NCBI GenBank assembly: GCA_030770425.1
Contig: JASJFT010000001.1
Location: forward strand, 744,001-808,000
DNA length: 64,000 nucleotides
Direction of reading: 5' to 3'
DNA from: Darksidea phi
Lineage: Eukaryota; Ascomycota; Dothideomycetes; Pleosporales; Lentitheciaceae
The notes beneath the pieces are model-generated. The model ran no database searches and was not told the DNA's origin. It was given only the letters and a program-made list of their open reading frames with translations. A program made the translations under genes and the position numbers. Below, piece by piece: positions 45,857 through 56,793 of the stretch (the first letter of the stretch is position 1; each line of letters opens with the position of its first letter).

Positions 45857-48800
45857 CTAAAAGGGCGTCAAAGCAGCCTGAGCTCCTCCATCATTGCTCT
45901 TCCTGCTACGGCGACCTAGGCGGCGAACGCTGTCGTAGAGGCCCCTTACTTTGTCGACAAACTTGCTCGAGTAGTATGTCCACCTAGACATGCCCTCGGC
46001 GCCCGAGAAAGTGCGACGATTCTCACGTGGCTGAACCTCAGTGGTGCCGCCCTCAGATGAGGTAGACTCGTTGGTGCTAGCTGACTGAGATATCTCCTGA
46101 ACGCGGCTTGATTTTGCCCGATTGACCGCGGCCTTCTTGTTTCGTCCCTTCTTTTTAACCAACCGACCTTTGCGGGAAGAAGATGGTGCAGCGTCGTCGT
46201 CTGTCGTGTAATTGGAGAAACGACTAGTCGACTCTGTTGGAATGTGTAAGTTAGAAGGCAGCGGAAGGGCAGACGTGGGATATCGGTCACCTGCGCCGTG
46301 AGACTGATCTTCGTCTCTCACGCGCACTGGCCCTGTAGCAAAGCCGCTTGCGTCAATGCCAGCGGGCGAATTGACGGCTTGCTTGCTTGGCATGCCGAAG
46401 AGGCTCCAGCGCTGGATGCTCTGGCGGCGTGCATGCGTGTAGGGATCGTCTGACCCGGGCATAGGCATCGTGCCGCCGGGAGAGGTGGGAGAACCGGGCG
46501 TGCCGTCTGGACCGGACGTGCCTGAAGCCGATGATGCTTTGGACAAGCGGTGGCGAAGGTTGGATGGACCTGGGCGGGGTGACGACCTTGCAGCTGCTGA
46601 CCGGGGGAGTGAGATGTCTATCTCCACCGATTCCGTGGTGGCCCAAGGGTAGTTCTCGTCGCGGTTCCAGGGGCGAGTGTCGGTGACGGTCTCAGTAGGG
46701 GTACTCTCGAGTGAGCGAACAGACCTAGAGGACAGTCGTGAATCGGACGAGAGGCATAACTCTTGGTGACCAAGAGACAGAGAACGTGAGCGTACGGCGG
46801 TGGGGGAAGGCGCCTCGAGTTCGGCCAGCACCGTCTTGTCACGTGCCCTGGTGTGAGCAACGCTCCAGCTCCTGCCTTTCGTCGCACCGATTTCACCAAG
46901 CTCCTTGGCGGATTTTGGACCATCATCCCGTTTCTCTTGTTGTTGCTCCTTAAAGAGGTCATCGTAAACCACAACCACCGATGATGAGCCAGGTACTGCT
47001 CGTAGGCGCGCGATGGACTGTTTGGGCGCCGGCTTACTCACTTCCTTGATCTCTTCTAGGGCATGTTCCATTATTTTCTCCTCCTCAACGAACTCTCCTG
47101 TGCTTCCAGGCCTGCAGTCTTCTTGGAAATCCTCCCTCAGCGACGGCATCAACTCTGAGAAGCGCAGGGTCAGGGCGTCCACCGAAGGGACGTTCAGATT
47201 GTCCACCTCGTCCTTAAGCGCTTGGGGGGAGAATGACCGCTTCTTCAGGAACATATCTGAAAGCGCGGGAGCCATCCCATTGCTTGTGTCCAGGTCGGCG
47301 AGGCCGCTCTGATACTTCGCAGGAACACCTCCAGCAGACACCGGTCGATGTAGATCTAGTTGCAACAACTCCTCTCTCATGGGAAGCGACAGCTCCAATG
47401 ATCGAGAACCCCGATGCTCGAAAATGTCGCCGAACTTGTCAGCCAGATTCATCACGCTAAAGTTCATCGAGGGCAAGCCACAGGTTTTCGCAAGCCCACT
47501 CTTGCGATACGACTTCGTAGACGGACTCCTTCCATACACTGCAGCGTCGTCTATCGACATACGGCTTACTCGGAGATCAGGCTGACCGGCACCGGGGAAT
47601 CGAAAGCTCGAGTGCTTCAAATTGCTTGCGCTAGTGTTGAGACTCGAATCCTCGTGCGACTCCTCTTTCAGGTCCGGAAGATAGTTCGTGGGGTACTTTT
47701 GGTATGTGGCAGGCCTCAGGTCGGTTGTCGTCGTCTCATCCAGGCTGGTACCTTGCGCCATACACTCCTCGCCGCCGTTAACAGAACGAAGGACCAGGGG
47801 TTTCTGTCCAGGCCAACTCAAATGCGTGGTCGTCTGACTGTCGCGGCAGTTTCCCTCCGGCGACGGGAGAAAAGTAACAGGAGATGGTTGGACATGAGAT
47901 GTCGAAAAAGAGTTATTTTCAGGCGAGGATACGGCAGGCGAATACACGGAGGAGGGCTCTGCAAGCATTGGTGAGGGTGTTCCCGATGGACGCAACTGCA
48001 CAATTGGGGTACTCTTGAGGGCCGGAAACTGCAAAGGGGTGCGCTCTGCAGACGTCCAACTGTCGCCAGGCAAGTTGCTGTGCTCGTTTTTCTTCGTCAA
48101 TGCGGGCTCCTGCTTGATCGACACCAGTTCCGGCACCTCCACCGACTCGGAAAACTGCTCTATCGGGCTATTAGCATTGTTAGAGAGGGGCCTCTCACGC
48201 ATCGGTGGTGGAGTTGGAATGTTTTGGCTGGTGATTTCTTCTTCCTGCCTGGCCTCTTTTTTCGCGGGCTTTCGACTTAAGCTAGAGGTTGCTTTCGCAA
48301 GACGCGGGCGGATTTGACGCATTAAAAACCCGGCTACAGCACTAGAACGCTGGGCTTCCTTGGAAGAGCTCGATTCCCTCGGCGGCACCGGTGGAGGCTG
48401 TATAAGACCGCTTCCTATGGAGGAAGAGACGGAAGCGGCCGCAGAGCCGTGCTTTGAACCTGGCTTAGAGTTGGTTCGGAATCTGTTGGACAACCTGGTC
48501 ATGCTCGACTCGGAAGCCGATGGCGGGGGCAGCTTGTCGTCCGGTGACAGGGGAGACGAGCATGGCATCTCAGAAGTCGGCCTGTTGAACTTGGGTTCTG
48601 AAGCCGCTAGTCGCGAAAGAGGCAACTTCGAGTCTAGCATAGACACGATACGCTCAGGGGTGACGGCATCCTTGCAAGTCTTGAACGACTTTGCGTCTGA
48701 GTCTTTGAAAGGAGGTTCTGGTTGCGGCAAGTCTTCGCAAGACTTGACATCCATGCCTTTTACCGAATGCTCTGTAAGCTCAGGCAGGTCTGTGCACGAC

Positions 48801-50638
48801 TTGAATGATTGCTCGTTGGACGACTTTGCAGCATGGTTGCTCGTCTTTTCCGCACGATCATCCGCAACAATATCTTCTTCGACCGCTGCTTCGATTTCTT
48901 GCTTGGTGTCGGTATGCTGATAGCCATCTAACAGATCCGACATACCGTCTTCTGTAGTTGGTTCCGCGGCTGGCCCAGCGGCATCACCAGTGTCGTCGGT
49001 AGCCATCGTGATTCCATTGCCAGCAACCATGGGGATTGAGTATCGGACGGCAAATTCTAGCGTCGAAGAATTCATTATACTTGATCCAGCCTGGGAAAGG
49101 ATGCTGTATCGATTGCTGCTGACTTCTGGCGGCTGCAAGCACGATATGGCACGATCTTCTTTGGCATCATCCACGCTAGGCTCCTCATCATTGCTAGAAG
49201 CTTCATGGCAGCTTTTCGCCTCTGTTGACGCTCCGTACGACTCAATACCGTCTGTCGGTGTTGCGCATCCTAGTACCGAACGAACTAAGTCTTTCGTAAG
49301 GCGCCGTGGCACGGGAGAGGCAGGAAGCTCTACAACGTCAGGTCCCACTGTTGTTACCGACCCAGCAACTTCCTCAAAGGCGTCAACCTTCTTCGTGATG
49401 GGCTCGGGAGTTCCCCGCTCTTCAAGGATACCCTTCATGCGATGGACATAGCCAGTCGGGACCGCATTGGCCTCTGGCTCGATAAACTGCTCGGTCTCGA
49501 AATGTTCAGTATAGTCATAGTACTCTGGACGACTCGTCACTCCATTTTTCATCACTCCCGAGATGCTACGCATAAGGGGCTGCGTGCCGGTTGGGCTGCT
49601 AAAGCCGTCCATAGAGAGACCATCCTTTGGTGTCGGTGGCGAAGTAGCATCAGACGATGGGGCATCTGAGTCGGTGCGTCGGCTTGTGGAGCCGCTCGAG
49701 ACTGATGCCTTTCCTGATCGATAGGAAGCCGATCTATACGACTTCTGTGACTTGCTGATCGGCTCGACAGCGTGATACCGATGCGGGACCAAAGGGGGCA
49801 CAGGGGGTATGTCTGGATGTGGGTCACCAAAGTACACCGGGGTTCGGGATCGGTCGGGCGGGCCAGCATTGAGGGTTCGTCGCTCATCTCGACGAATAGA
49901 CACGTCTGACGGCATTCTACGTCGCGCCGCTCCCGGATGGGGTGGTACGCTCTGGCTGCCATGGCCATGACCACGTTGTGCGTACGCACTAGCCGAGTCA
50001 CTCAAGGCGGGTGAATTGGGCCGAAAACCAGGCCTCCGAAGTCTAGTCGGATACCTGTACGCATTCTGCTCGTTGCTGCGCAGACTTACTAGCGATCGGT
50101 TGGCCGACAGACGAAAGGTTGGCTCAGACTCATTAGCCATGGTCATGGAACGGCTACGATGGCTGTCACGTGGATCGCGCACCCGCACAGGGATCAAGGG
50201 AGAGGAGCCCGAAATGTTCACCGTGGTGGGTGACAAGGTATCTGGGAGGTATTGGGGCATGTTGTCCTCCATGTGTTGGGGCACGTTGTTCTCCCGTGAA
50301 CGGCGCGTTGCATTGGACGCTTGTGAAGGCCAGGCTCGGTGCACCGACATCCTGTTGGAGTGGTTGGAATGGGACGAGGCTGTCGACAAGCGCGATGTTG
50401 CCCCACGTCGAGTTCCTCGCGGGCCGTTAGGCACACCGAATGAGTCTGGCATCGTGAGGCCGCCGAGATTGCCCATCTCTGTTGAGTTCCTCAGCATGGA
50501 AGCGACTCCAGGAGCCGTGAAGGCTAGGTCCGTGTCGGACGCTGGGCCAGGCCCCTTGGAGCCCCGTGAGGCTGTCGACATGTTAGAAGCCCGGCTGGCG
50601 CGGCCACTCGCGTTCATGTCCCACTCGCCGAGCGGCAT
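45857..50638 (-). CDS. Giant disordered protein, 1593 residues
   Basis: A single intronless frame from the ATG at 50638 (MPLGEWDMNASGRASRASN). The frame stays open further upstream, but that part has a different, hydrophobic composition and looks like 5' leader. The protein is mostly Ser/Pro/Arg/Glu-rich and predicted disordered. Islands that look conserved include PEYYDYTEHFETEQFIEPEA, MNFSVMNLADKFGDIFEHRG, a block near PSVDALTLRFSELMPSLRED, and the C-terminal SRWTYYSSKFVDKVRGLYDS with a basic tail. Four copies of a short K-S/T-C motif occur mid-protein (see findings). The terminal amphipathic plus basic segment could bind membrane or nucleic acid, which is inference. I recognise no named family. 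No frameshift is visible over 4.8 kb, so it is under coding constraint. Confidence 0.85.
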   Translation of the reverse strand: MPLGEWDMNASGRASRASNMSTASRGSKGPGPASDTDLAFTAPGVASMLRNSTEMGNLGGLTMPDSFGVPNGPRGTRRGATSRLSTASSHSNHSNRMSVHRAWPSQASNATRRSRENNVPQHMEDNMPQYLPDTLSPTTVNISGSSPLIPVRVRDPRDSHRSRSMTMANESEPTFRLSANRSLVSLRSNEQNAYRYPTRLRRPGFRPNSPALSDSASAYAQRGHGHGSQSVPPHPGAARRRMPSDVSIRRDERRTLNAGPPDRSRTPVYFGDPHPDIPPVPPLVPHRYHAVEPISKSQKSYRSASYRSGKASVSSGSTSRRTDSDAPSSDATSPPTPKDGLSMDGFSSPTGTQPLMRSISGVMKNGVTSRPEYYDYTEHFETEQFIEPEANAVPTGYVHRMKGILEERGTPEPITKKVDAFEEVAGSVTTVGPDVVELPASPVPRRLTKDLVRSVLGCATPTDGIESYGASTEAKSCHEASSNDEEPSVDDAKEDRAISCLQPPEVSSNRYSILSQAGSSIMNSSTLEFAVRYSIPMVAGNGITMATDDTGDAAGPAAEPTTEDGMSDLLDGYQHTDTKQEIEAAVEEDIVADDRAEKTSNHAAKSSNEQSFKSCTDLPELTEHSVKGMDVKSCEDLPQPEPPFKDSDAKSFKTCKDAVTPERIVSMLDSKLPLSRLAASEPKFNRPTSEMPCSSPLSPDDKLPPPSASESSMTRLSNRFRTNSKPGSKHGSAAASVSSSIGSGLIQPPPVPPRESSSSKEAQRSSAVAGFLMRQIRPRLAKATSSLSRKPAKKEARQEEEITSQNIPTPPPMRERPLSNNANSPIEQFSESVEVPELVSIKQEPALTKKNEHSNLPGDSWTSAERTPLQFPALKSTPIVQLRPSGTPSPMLAEPSSVYSPAVSSPENNSFSTSHVQPSPVTFLPSPEGNCRDSQTTTHLSWPGQKPLVLRSVNGGEECMAQGTSLDETTTTDLRPATYQKYPTNYLPDLKEESHEDSSLNTSASNLKHSSFRFPGAGQPDLRVSRMSIDDAAVYGRSPSTKSYRKSGLAKTCGLPSMNFSVMNLADKFGDIFEHRGSRSLELSLPMREELLQLDLHRPVSAGGVPAKYQSGLADLDTSNGMAPALSDMFLKKRSFSPQALKDEVDNLNVPSVDALTLRFSELMPSLREDFQEDCRPGSTGEFVEEEKIMEHALEEIKEVSKPAPKQSIARLRAVPGSSSVVVVYDDLFKEQQQEKRDDGPKSAKELGEIGATKGRSWSVAHTRARDKTVLAELEAPSPTAVRSRSLSLGHQELCLSSDSRLSSRSVRSLESTPTETVTDTRPWNRDENYPWATTESVEIDISLPRSAAARSSPRPGPSNLRHRLSKASSASGTSGPDGTPGSPTSPGGTMPMPGSDDPYTHARRQSIQRWSLFGMPSKQAVNSPAGIDASGFATGPVRVRDEDQSHGAGDRYPTSALPLPSNLHIPTESTSRFSNYTTDDDAAPSSSRKGRLVKKKGRNKKAAVNRAKSSRVQEISQSASTNESTSSEGGTTEVQPRENRRTFSGAEGMSRWTYYSSKFVDKVRGLYDSVRRLGRRSRKSNDGGAQAALTPF

Positions 50639-51523
50639 GGTAGCGGCCGGGGTGGGTTGATGCAGAGTCGTCTGGCTAGTATCGACGGGGGGTGTGTGCG
50701 TGGTGGCTGTGAAAGGATGCGTTCGGTGAGGATGTACTGAGCGAGCGGCAGCGCAACAAAAGCTGCACGGGGATGAGATGCTTATCCAATGGAGCCAAAA
50801 AGCCTGGATAGCAGACGACAGTCCCGCTCTGCCCAACGACCAAGACACGAAGAATGTTTGGGCGGGATGCGAAAGAAAGAGAGGGGAGAGGAGAGGGGCG
50901 ATGGCGGATGGGGTGGTTGTTTGGGTAGAGCAGGCCGCCTTCAGGACGTGCCTGGCCTTCACATTCGAACGACAGCAGCCGCAGGTCGCGCTAGTCGCCC
51001 GTACATTACCCTCTCTGGAAGGGGCACAGGTGCAATCGAAAGATGTGGGAGAAACGAAGAAGCAAGCAGTACCTCGATGAGATTTCTACCTACCTGGACA
51101 CGCATGGCCGCCATGCACGCCTTTCCTCTGCTCTTCGCCCCTCCAGGGCAATAACCAACCCTTGGTAAACACCTGGAACTAGCTCCTTCTACGGTCCGCC
51201 GTAAACACGCTCATCTCGCGCCTGCTTCGCCCCCCTCCGCTACCATCCCCCGAGAGGCATATACACGCCCATTGCGGTCCCGACGCATCGACTGCCGAGA
51301 TGATCAAGCCCCCTACATCCTTCCAGTATCAAGGGTCTCGTTGTCCACTTCGAGCCCGTCATGACAGCATTAGACCAGAGAAAAGTACTGTACAAAAACA
51401 CAAACTCCGGCACACGCCATGCAGCATAACTCCAAACAATCAAGCCAACCAGAAGGGGTATATCACCGCGCGAGACGCTATGAACGAAGGAGAACTGCCA
51501 GCTCAAAAAACAACAATGCGAGG
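50639..51523. promoter_or_regulatory. 5' region of the giant gene and 3' flank of the next
   Basis: 885 bp. About the first 320 bp stay open in the giant gene's frame but read as a Trp/Cys/Ser-rich leader. Nothing else is supported. Confidence 0.45.
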
Positions 51524-53431
51524 TCACTCTGCGATGGTATCTACGGCGCCGTGCTTTCTCTTGCTGAACAGCCTCTTCAGCGACGAAAGGCTGGACTTCT
51601 TCAGCAAGCGGCGAGAGGGAGGTTCGTGGCTATCAAGAGAGGTTTGGGCGCGCTGCGGCATATACGTTACATCCGGGACTATCGGCGAATTCAAGGCGGG
51701 CGACATGGCGCCAAAGCGGCCCGACATGGAATGTTTGGGGGTGCCTGGGCTGCTGCTGGGAAATAGCCCGAATTGAGCGCGTGGATACGAGGACTGGGCT
51801 GAGGCGGAGCGCGGATGCGCGCTTGTAGGCGATGCGAAAGATGCGCCGGAAATGGACGAGTACGCAGAATCTTTACCGGTCAGTGGCGGGCTGTGTGCCT
51901 CCTTGGACCTTATATCCTCAGGTTGTTGTACCACCACCACCTCCTTCTCATCACTGTACGCAGTCTCCTTCTCATCGCTATAGTGGGCAACAGCCTTCGA
52001 CTCCCTCTTCTGAACCGGCTGCTCCGGTCTATACACATCTTGTTTGAGCGTAATTTCGGAATCGTCACGGCTTACTCCTAGACGCCGATCCTGCCGACTT
52101 GGAGTGTCTGAGTGGGGTTCGGAGGGCTTGGTGATATTTACGGGTGGTACAGCTACGTCGGAGAGCTTCGTTTTGCTAGAGGTCAATTGTACCTGCGGCA
52201 GGGACTCCACTGATGTGGAGTTCGAAACAGTTCTAATCGGGTCGGCTGCCATTGGCGTAAGACGGCTGTCTGACAATCGTCGCGGTGTCGCGTCTGGACT
52301 AAGCGGTGTCATAAATGGCGGTCTTTCGTTCGGTACCGTGGGAAGAGGCTTGTTGTTCGTAGCGTTCCGCAAATGACGCGGCGCTTCGCGTGAATTCGAC
52401 GAGTTTCGGGATGAAGATCGGCTCGCAATCTGAAAGCACGACATGTTAGTCCAAAGCTATCAACTTGGTGAAACGTGATGGCGCGTGGGGGAGATGGACG
52501 GCGAGAAAAGGGGTATCCTCACCAGACTACGACGACTGGCAGCCCCGCAACGTTTCTCAATCTCGTTGCAGTAGCTGCTGACCTGCACAAGCACGACGCC
52601 TAGCTTCTCAGCTTTGGCGACCAAGCTCTGCAGGAACTGTGCCCAACCTCCTGTGTTCCCGCACATGGCCGTGTAGATGCGCCCCACATCTTCATTCATG
52701 GCGGTCCATTCGTGGCCAATCGCAAGCAGATAGGCGTCCAGGTCGTGGTTCGCGTCACGGAAGATGCTCATGTCCACCAAGTAGTCGTTCAGCATCTTGG
52801 ACATGCGGCCAATGGTCCGTTCGATGGTAACATTGCCGTCGAGCAGCTGGGCGCGATAAGTGCGGTCGTCCAGGAGGCGGTCGAATTCATTTACGTGCTC
52901 CATGGGGACCTTGAGGCATTTTCTCCGAAACAGCATGTCCTTCAAGCTCCCTTCAATGTCCTCGTTTGCGCGCTGCAGGAAGCCATCCAGCTCGTTGACG
53001 TGCTTCAACAAGATGTCGGCTACATCGGCCACCGACTTCTCCAAGTGTTGATGCAGCAGATGCACGCCGAAGACGATCTGTGCGATGGTCTTGAGTAGGG
53101 GGTGGTATTTTCCCTTCAGATGGTGTCTCCAATGGCAGTTGTAGGTGAAGTTCCACGACAGCTCCGGCGCGTCCGCCTCCCTACACAACAGCTGCTGCCG
53201 TGCCTCGATGCTTTTGTTTGGATTTTTGAAGGGGACGTGGCCCGTCTCGCCAGTGGCATCCAGCATCGACTCCTCGAAGGGCCCCTGCATCGAGGGCAGC
53301 GGATGTATCGGAAAGGTCATGATGAAGCGGTCGCGCTGCTCCTGCCATTCGTGCGAGGTGGTCTTGTCGCCGGCATCTGGGGGGTTGAGGCTTCGACGAG
53401 GCCGTTGCGAGGACTTGCGAAACGGCATCAT
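51524..53431 (-). CDS. Conserved-looking fungal protein with helical core
   Basis: Two exons: 53431-52523 and 52429-51524, with a 93-bp GTGAGG...TTTCAG intron in phase 0; 604 residues. After a basic start (MMPFRKSSQRPRRSLNPP), residues about 80-300 form a mostly helical, non-repetitive domain with long amphipathic helices. Segments include QIVFGVHLLHQHLEKSVADV, HVNELDGFLQRANEDIEG, MLNDYLVDMSIFRDANHDLD and VQVSSYCNEIEKRCGAASRR. The second half is a disordered Ser/Pro-rich region ending in a basic patch (SSLKRLFSKRKHG). The ordered half resembles no family I can name, though it has the look of an interaction or scaffold domain. Transcribed away from the next gene across 630 bp. No membrane segment. 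Confidence 0.82.
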
Positions 53432-54061
53432 TGCGGCGCCGCCCGCGGTGTATAAGATTGCTGCGTCAGATCCCGATGGCCGCTGGCCGGCCTTCGATTG
53501 GCTTCGGGAACTCGTACAGCTCAGACGCGCCCGAGGCCAGGCCGAATGCTAGATACGTGGGCAGCTGCGGGCGGTGCATAAGCGTGCGAGGGGCGGCGAC
53601 AGGGACGCAGAGGGCAAGAAGCTGGAGTTGTTCCCGAGCGTCTTCACGGGGGAGGATAGGAGAGAGCGCGTCGCATGGTGCCGCGAGTAATGACGGCCTT
53701 CCCCGGCAAAACGAAGCGCGAGATTCCCGCAGAGGTCAAGGCGCCAGCGAACACGAGCAACGGCCCTCGAGCCTGGAGCAGCATGCAAACCAACACGGAC
53801 GATCTCCAGCGGCCGCTGGAGCCTGGGTTCCTTGCCTGTTTGCCAGCGAGATGCATGGCCTGATGAGGGATAGCTGCCCTTAGCGGCCGCGACTAGGTGA
53901 CATTAGCCGCGCTTCGTGGCCGCAGGATTGGCGAGGGTTGGGGACAGTGTCAGTCTTTCAGTCCACAGCACTCCAGGCGACAATTCAGCCAATTCGCAGC
54001 TATTCACTTCTGCGTCCTCCACCCCTCCACCCCTCCCTCACCCCTCCAATGCGCGCCGGCC
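53432..54061. promoter_or_regulatory. Divergent promoter region
   Basis: 630 bp between two divergent starts. Immediately before the ATG at 54062 is a C-rich stretch with CCACCCCTCC repeats, a fungal promoter-type pyrimidine tract on the plus strand. Confidence 0.4.
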
Positions 54062-55195
54062 ATGCAGCCGCCGGACCCCGCCAGCGACGGGATGCCCTAC
54101 TCCACGCCGCTTGCATCGACCAAGCAGCACGCCCAGTCGCCGATTGCGGGCCAGCACAGCGAAAGCGATTCTGATCCCACCGGCCCCCTGGTCGCGCAGG
54201 CTGCGAAAAGGGTGGCAGATGCCATCAATGACCTGAAGCGCGAGCTTGACCACCGCGATGGCACCTCCGCCAAAGCTCGTGGGAAGCTCCTAATCACCCT
54301 CAACGCCCGCTCCTCGCCGTCTTATGAGCTCTCGATCGTGCCGTCCGAAGAGGGCGAGGAATTCCCCGTGCACGTACAAGTCACGCTTGAGAAGGTCGGG
54401 AGCGCGATCAACAGCGAGGAGACCGATCCCATCGGCACGCCAACCATTGCGCGCGCCACGTCCTCATACAAGCCAACGCGGCGCGACTCAGATACCGAGC
54501 TGGAGAAAGATCTGGTGTCAAGGAAGAGGCGCAGGGTTGATGAAGGAGAGGAGTCGACGAATAGACGAATGCGCACCGAGGAACACCACATCGTGCCACC
54601 CATCACGAAACAAGATATGGAAGACATTGTCGCAAGGCTGCGCGAGGATATTCAAGAAGATACAACCGAGTGCGTTAACCACGTCCAGAAGCTCCTACGA
54701 CGTTTTAAGGAAGAATGGCATGAGAAGAGCAGAGCATCGCAGAGCTCTACTGTTGGCTTTGCCGCAACACCTGACGCATCTTTCCCCTCGCATGGCGTAG
54801 ACCGTGCCGGCCAGGACGTCACAATCCCGGAGCTGATCCACAAAGAGACTAAGCTCATTGGAAGTCAAATTCGCTGGGTCGAGGAATGCAGAAGGGTCGC
54901 AGCTGACATCCATGACAAACGCGAAGAGAACTGGCGAACGACCTCAGCCGGCTTCCATGACAGAGCTCGGCAAGACCGCGAAAGCTTCCAGAGCAGGATG
55001 CTGCACGAATCGGGAATGCACACCCAAAAGCTCAACCAGTTACTGAACGAAGTCAAGACCATCGGCCTATACACGCAAAGCATGAAGTGGGAGACCCCAA
55101 CTTATCCTCAACCGCCGCCAGTAGCACCATCCTTCCCCACGCAATCACCGCCTACCACCGCGACTAGAGGCAGGGGGAAAGGCAGGGGGAAATGA
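54062..55195 (+). CDS. Uncharacterised protein with coiled coil and RGK tail
   Basis: Intronless, 377 residues from ATG 54062 (MQPPDPASDGMPYSTP). There is a helical N-terminal segment at about 45-65 (AQAAKRVADAINDLKRELD), then ARGKLLITLNARSSPSYELSI, possibly a beta structure. A KRRRVDE basic patch near 160 could be a nuclear signal. Long helices at about 180-345 are likely coiled coil (KQDMEDIVARLREDIQED, VQKLLRRFKEEW, SFQSRMLHESGMHTQKLNQL). The C-terminus is Pro-rich and ends with two 12-nt repeats coding GRGK GRGK. No family recognised. The sequence has balanced codon and residue use like a real gene. It converges on the D-serine dehydratase gene. Confidence 0.8.
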   Translation: MQPPDPASDGMPYSTPLASTKQHAQSPIAGQHSESDSDPTGPLVAQAAKRVADAINDLKRELDHRDGTSAKARGKLLITLNARSSPSYELSIVPSEEGEEFPVHVQVTLEKVGSAINSEETDPIGTPTIARATSSYKPTRRDSDTELEKDLVSRKRRRVDEGEESTNRRMRTEEHHIVPPITKQDMEDIVARLREDIQEDTTECVNHVQKLLRRFKEEWHEKSRASQSSTVGFAATPDASFPSHGVDRAGQDVTIPELIHKETKLIGSQIRWVEECRRVAADIHDKREENWRTTSAGFHDRARQDRESFQSRMLHESGMHTQKLNQLLNEVKTIGLYTQSMKWETPTYPQPPPVAPSFPTQSPPTTATRGRGKGRGK

Positions 55196-55354
55196 TAATT
55201 AATTTGGAAGTGATGTGGCTGCATTCTGGTCGCCGAGCGATCTCGGCCACATCGCTTATTTGTCTAAGTGAACACTCCATATGTGCTACAGGCTTCTAGC
55301 TATATGTTCTATGAGGGGCCCCTTTGCTGTGGCAAGCAGTCTCTGATCCCGTCT

Positions 55355-56793
55355 TCACCAACCCTTCCATCTGACCCAGACATCCACAACGGTATTCCCA
55401 GCCATTTCCGAGTCAACGACGAGATACCATCCAAATCCAGCACCGGCCACGCAAGCATGGTTCGGCCAAACCAACAATCTCTCTCCAATAGTCAACGGTT
55501 TCATCTGCTCCTTGGAACCTTCCCATGTCAAGATCCCATGCTCTTGGCTCACTCTCCCCACAATCCACCCAGTCTTCTCTCCACGTTCATCGTATAGCCT
55601 ATTATGTTTGTTGCCTAGCTCAGCTGTTACAATACCCCACCCCGGATAGCTCTTGCATGGCTCTCTGCCCAAGGCCAGGGATCCTGCTGAAATGAGCGCT
55701 TCGGGCTTTTCTCTTTCTTCATATAGTGATACCACCTCGACCAGTAGTTTCGATCCGATAGCTTCTTTGGACAGTGGCGCGTGGCCGGTCGGCGGTCGGG
55801 CGTGCGTAGCGACTTGCTGCAGGTCTAGCAATGGATATACGCCTGCATGGAGCTCGATTTCGTGCTTCTGTTGTAACTTCTCCAACAGTTCTTTGAACTC
55901 TCTTGCCTTAGACGAGTGTGACAACATGTTCTGCGCTGCGGTTGCGGTCGGCGTCGCACCTACCGTCAACACCAGTGTGCCCTTGAAATCTGTTGGTACT
56001 GCAGCCGTTGCTTCTTCCAGTCCTGTCAATTCAGCGATCAAACCGGTCGCAGCATCATCTTCCGAGCTCCCGCCATACGAGTGCCCGTAGTGCGAATAGA
56101 ACCCCCTGAAATGCTCGCCCACCTTCTCCACGATCGTCTTCACTAACTCCGGAAACTTCGACGACGCAGGCTCGATACCGGCGCGATGGTAGCCAGTGTC
56201 TATCTTGATATAGACACCAACCGTCGCATCAGAGGCCTGCTGGTGGAACTTTTGGAACGCATCAATATTATCAATTATGACGTTGATAGAACCAGGAGCA
56301 AGCTTGCTAGCCAAGTTCAAGAGACGTGGGACCGCCGATTGCGCAACCGGAACTCCATACAGTATCTGCATACGATCAACGATGTACCATTACAGATCGA
56401 ATGGTGCTGAAGTTTCTTACGTACATTGCTTGCTCGTCCCTTAGCCTGGCATTCTAGCACGAAAGGCAAAAGGTTCTCGGCTTCAACAAGAGTGGACACG
56501 ACAAAGCGTGCAGAACCGTCTTGTCCCACTTGGAGTTTAGCCAAGTCAAGTGTCTGTCACTCTATTACCTTTCTGCTGTGCTGAGTTGGGCTGGGCGAAT
56601 GTACCTTGTGACTCTTGACGTGTGCACGGAAGCCGACACCCAGCCTCTTGCATACATCGAGCATGGCATTGCAGTTGCGTTTTACGATGGCGCGGTCGAC
56701 GATTAGAGAGGGCGTGGGGAGTTCTTCGAGGTTCTTGCCGACGTATTGTAGTTGGAGAGAGGCGACGGTTGGGAGGGGGTGGTTGGCAGCCAT
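55355..56793 (-). CDS. DSD1: D-serine dehydratase (DSD1-like, PLP and zinc)
   Basis: Three exons: 56793-56605, 56553-56425 and 56365-55355, giving 442 residues; introns of 51 and 59 bp have GTACAT and GTACGT donors, all phase 0. The N-terminal alanine-racemase-like domain carries LEELPTPSLIVDRAIVKRN and FRAHVKSHKT, where the Lys of HVK is the expected PLP attachment site. ILYGVPVAQ, VGVYIKIDTGYHRAGI and FRGFYSHYGHSYGG follow. The C-terminal beta domain has ELHAGVYPLLDLQQ and VWPNHACVAGAGFGWYLVVD, in which the His-Cys pair of NHAC is the zinc site of eukaryotic D-serine dehydratases. It converts D-serine to pyruvate and ammonia. Length fits yeast Dsd1 (428 aa). Intact. Confidence 0.93.

Noticed and set aside
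46618..50436. Several 100-214 codon frames on the plus strand and in other phases of the giant gene
   Set aside because: They mirror the Ser/Arg-rich codons of the 1593-residue frame on the other strand and contain no independent motif.
53102..53883. Plus-strand frames of 117-150 codons opposite the 604-aa gene
   Set aside because: No domain or start context; they overlap the well-supported minus-strand exon and its promoter.
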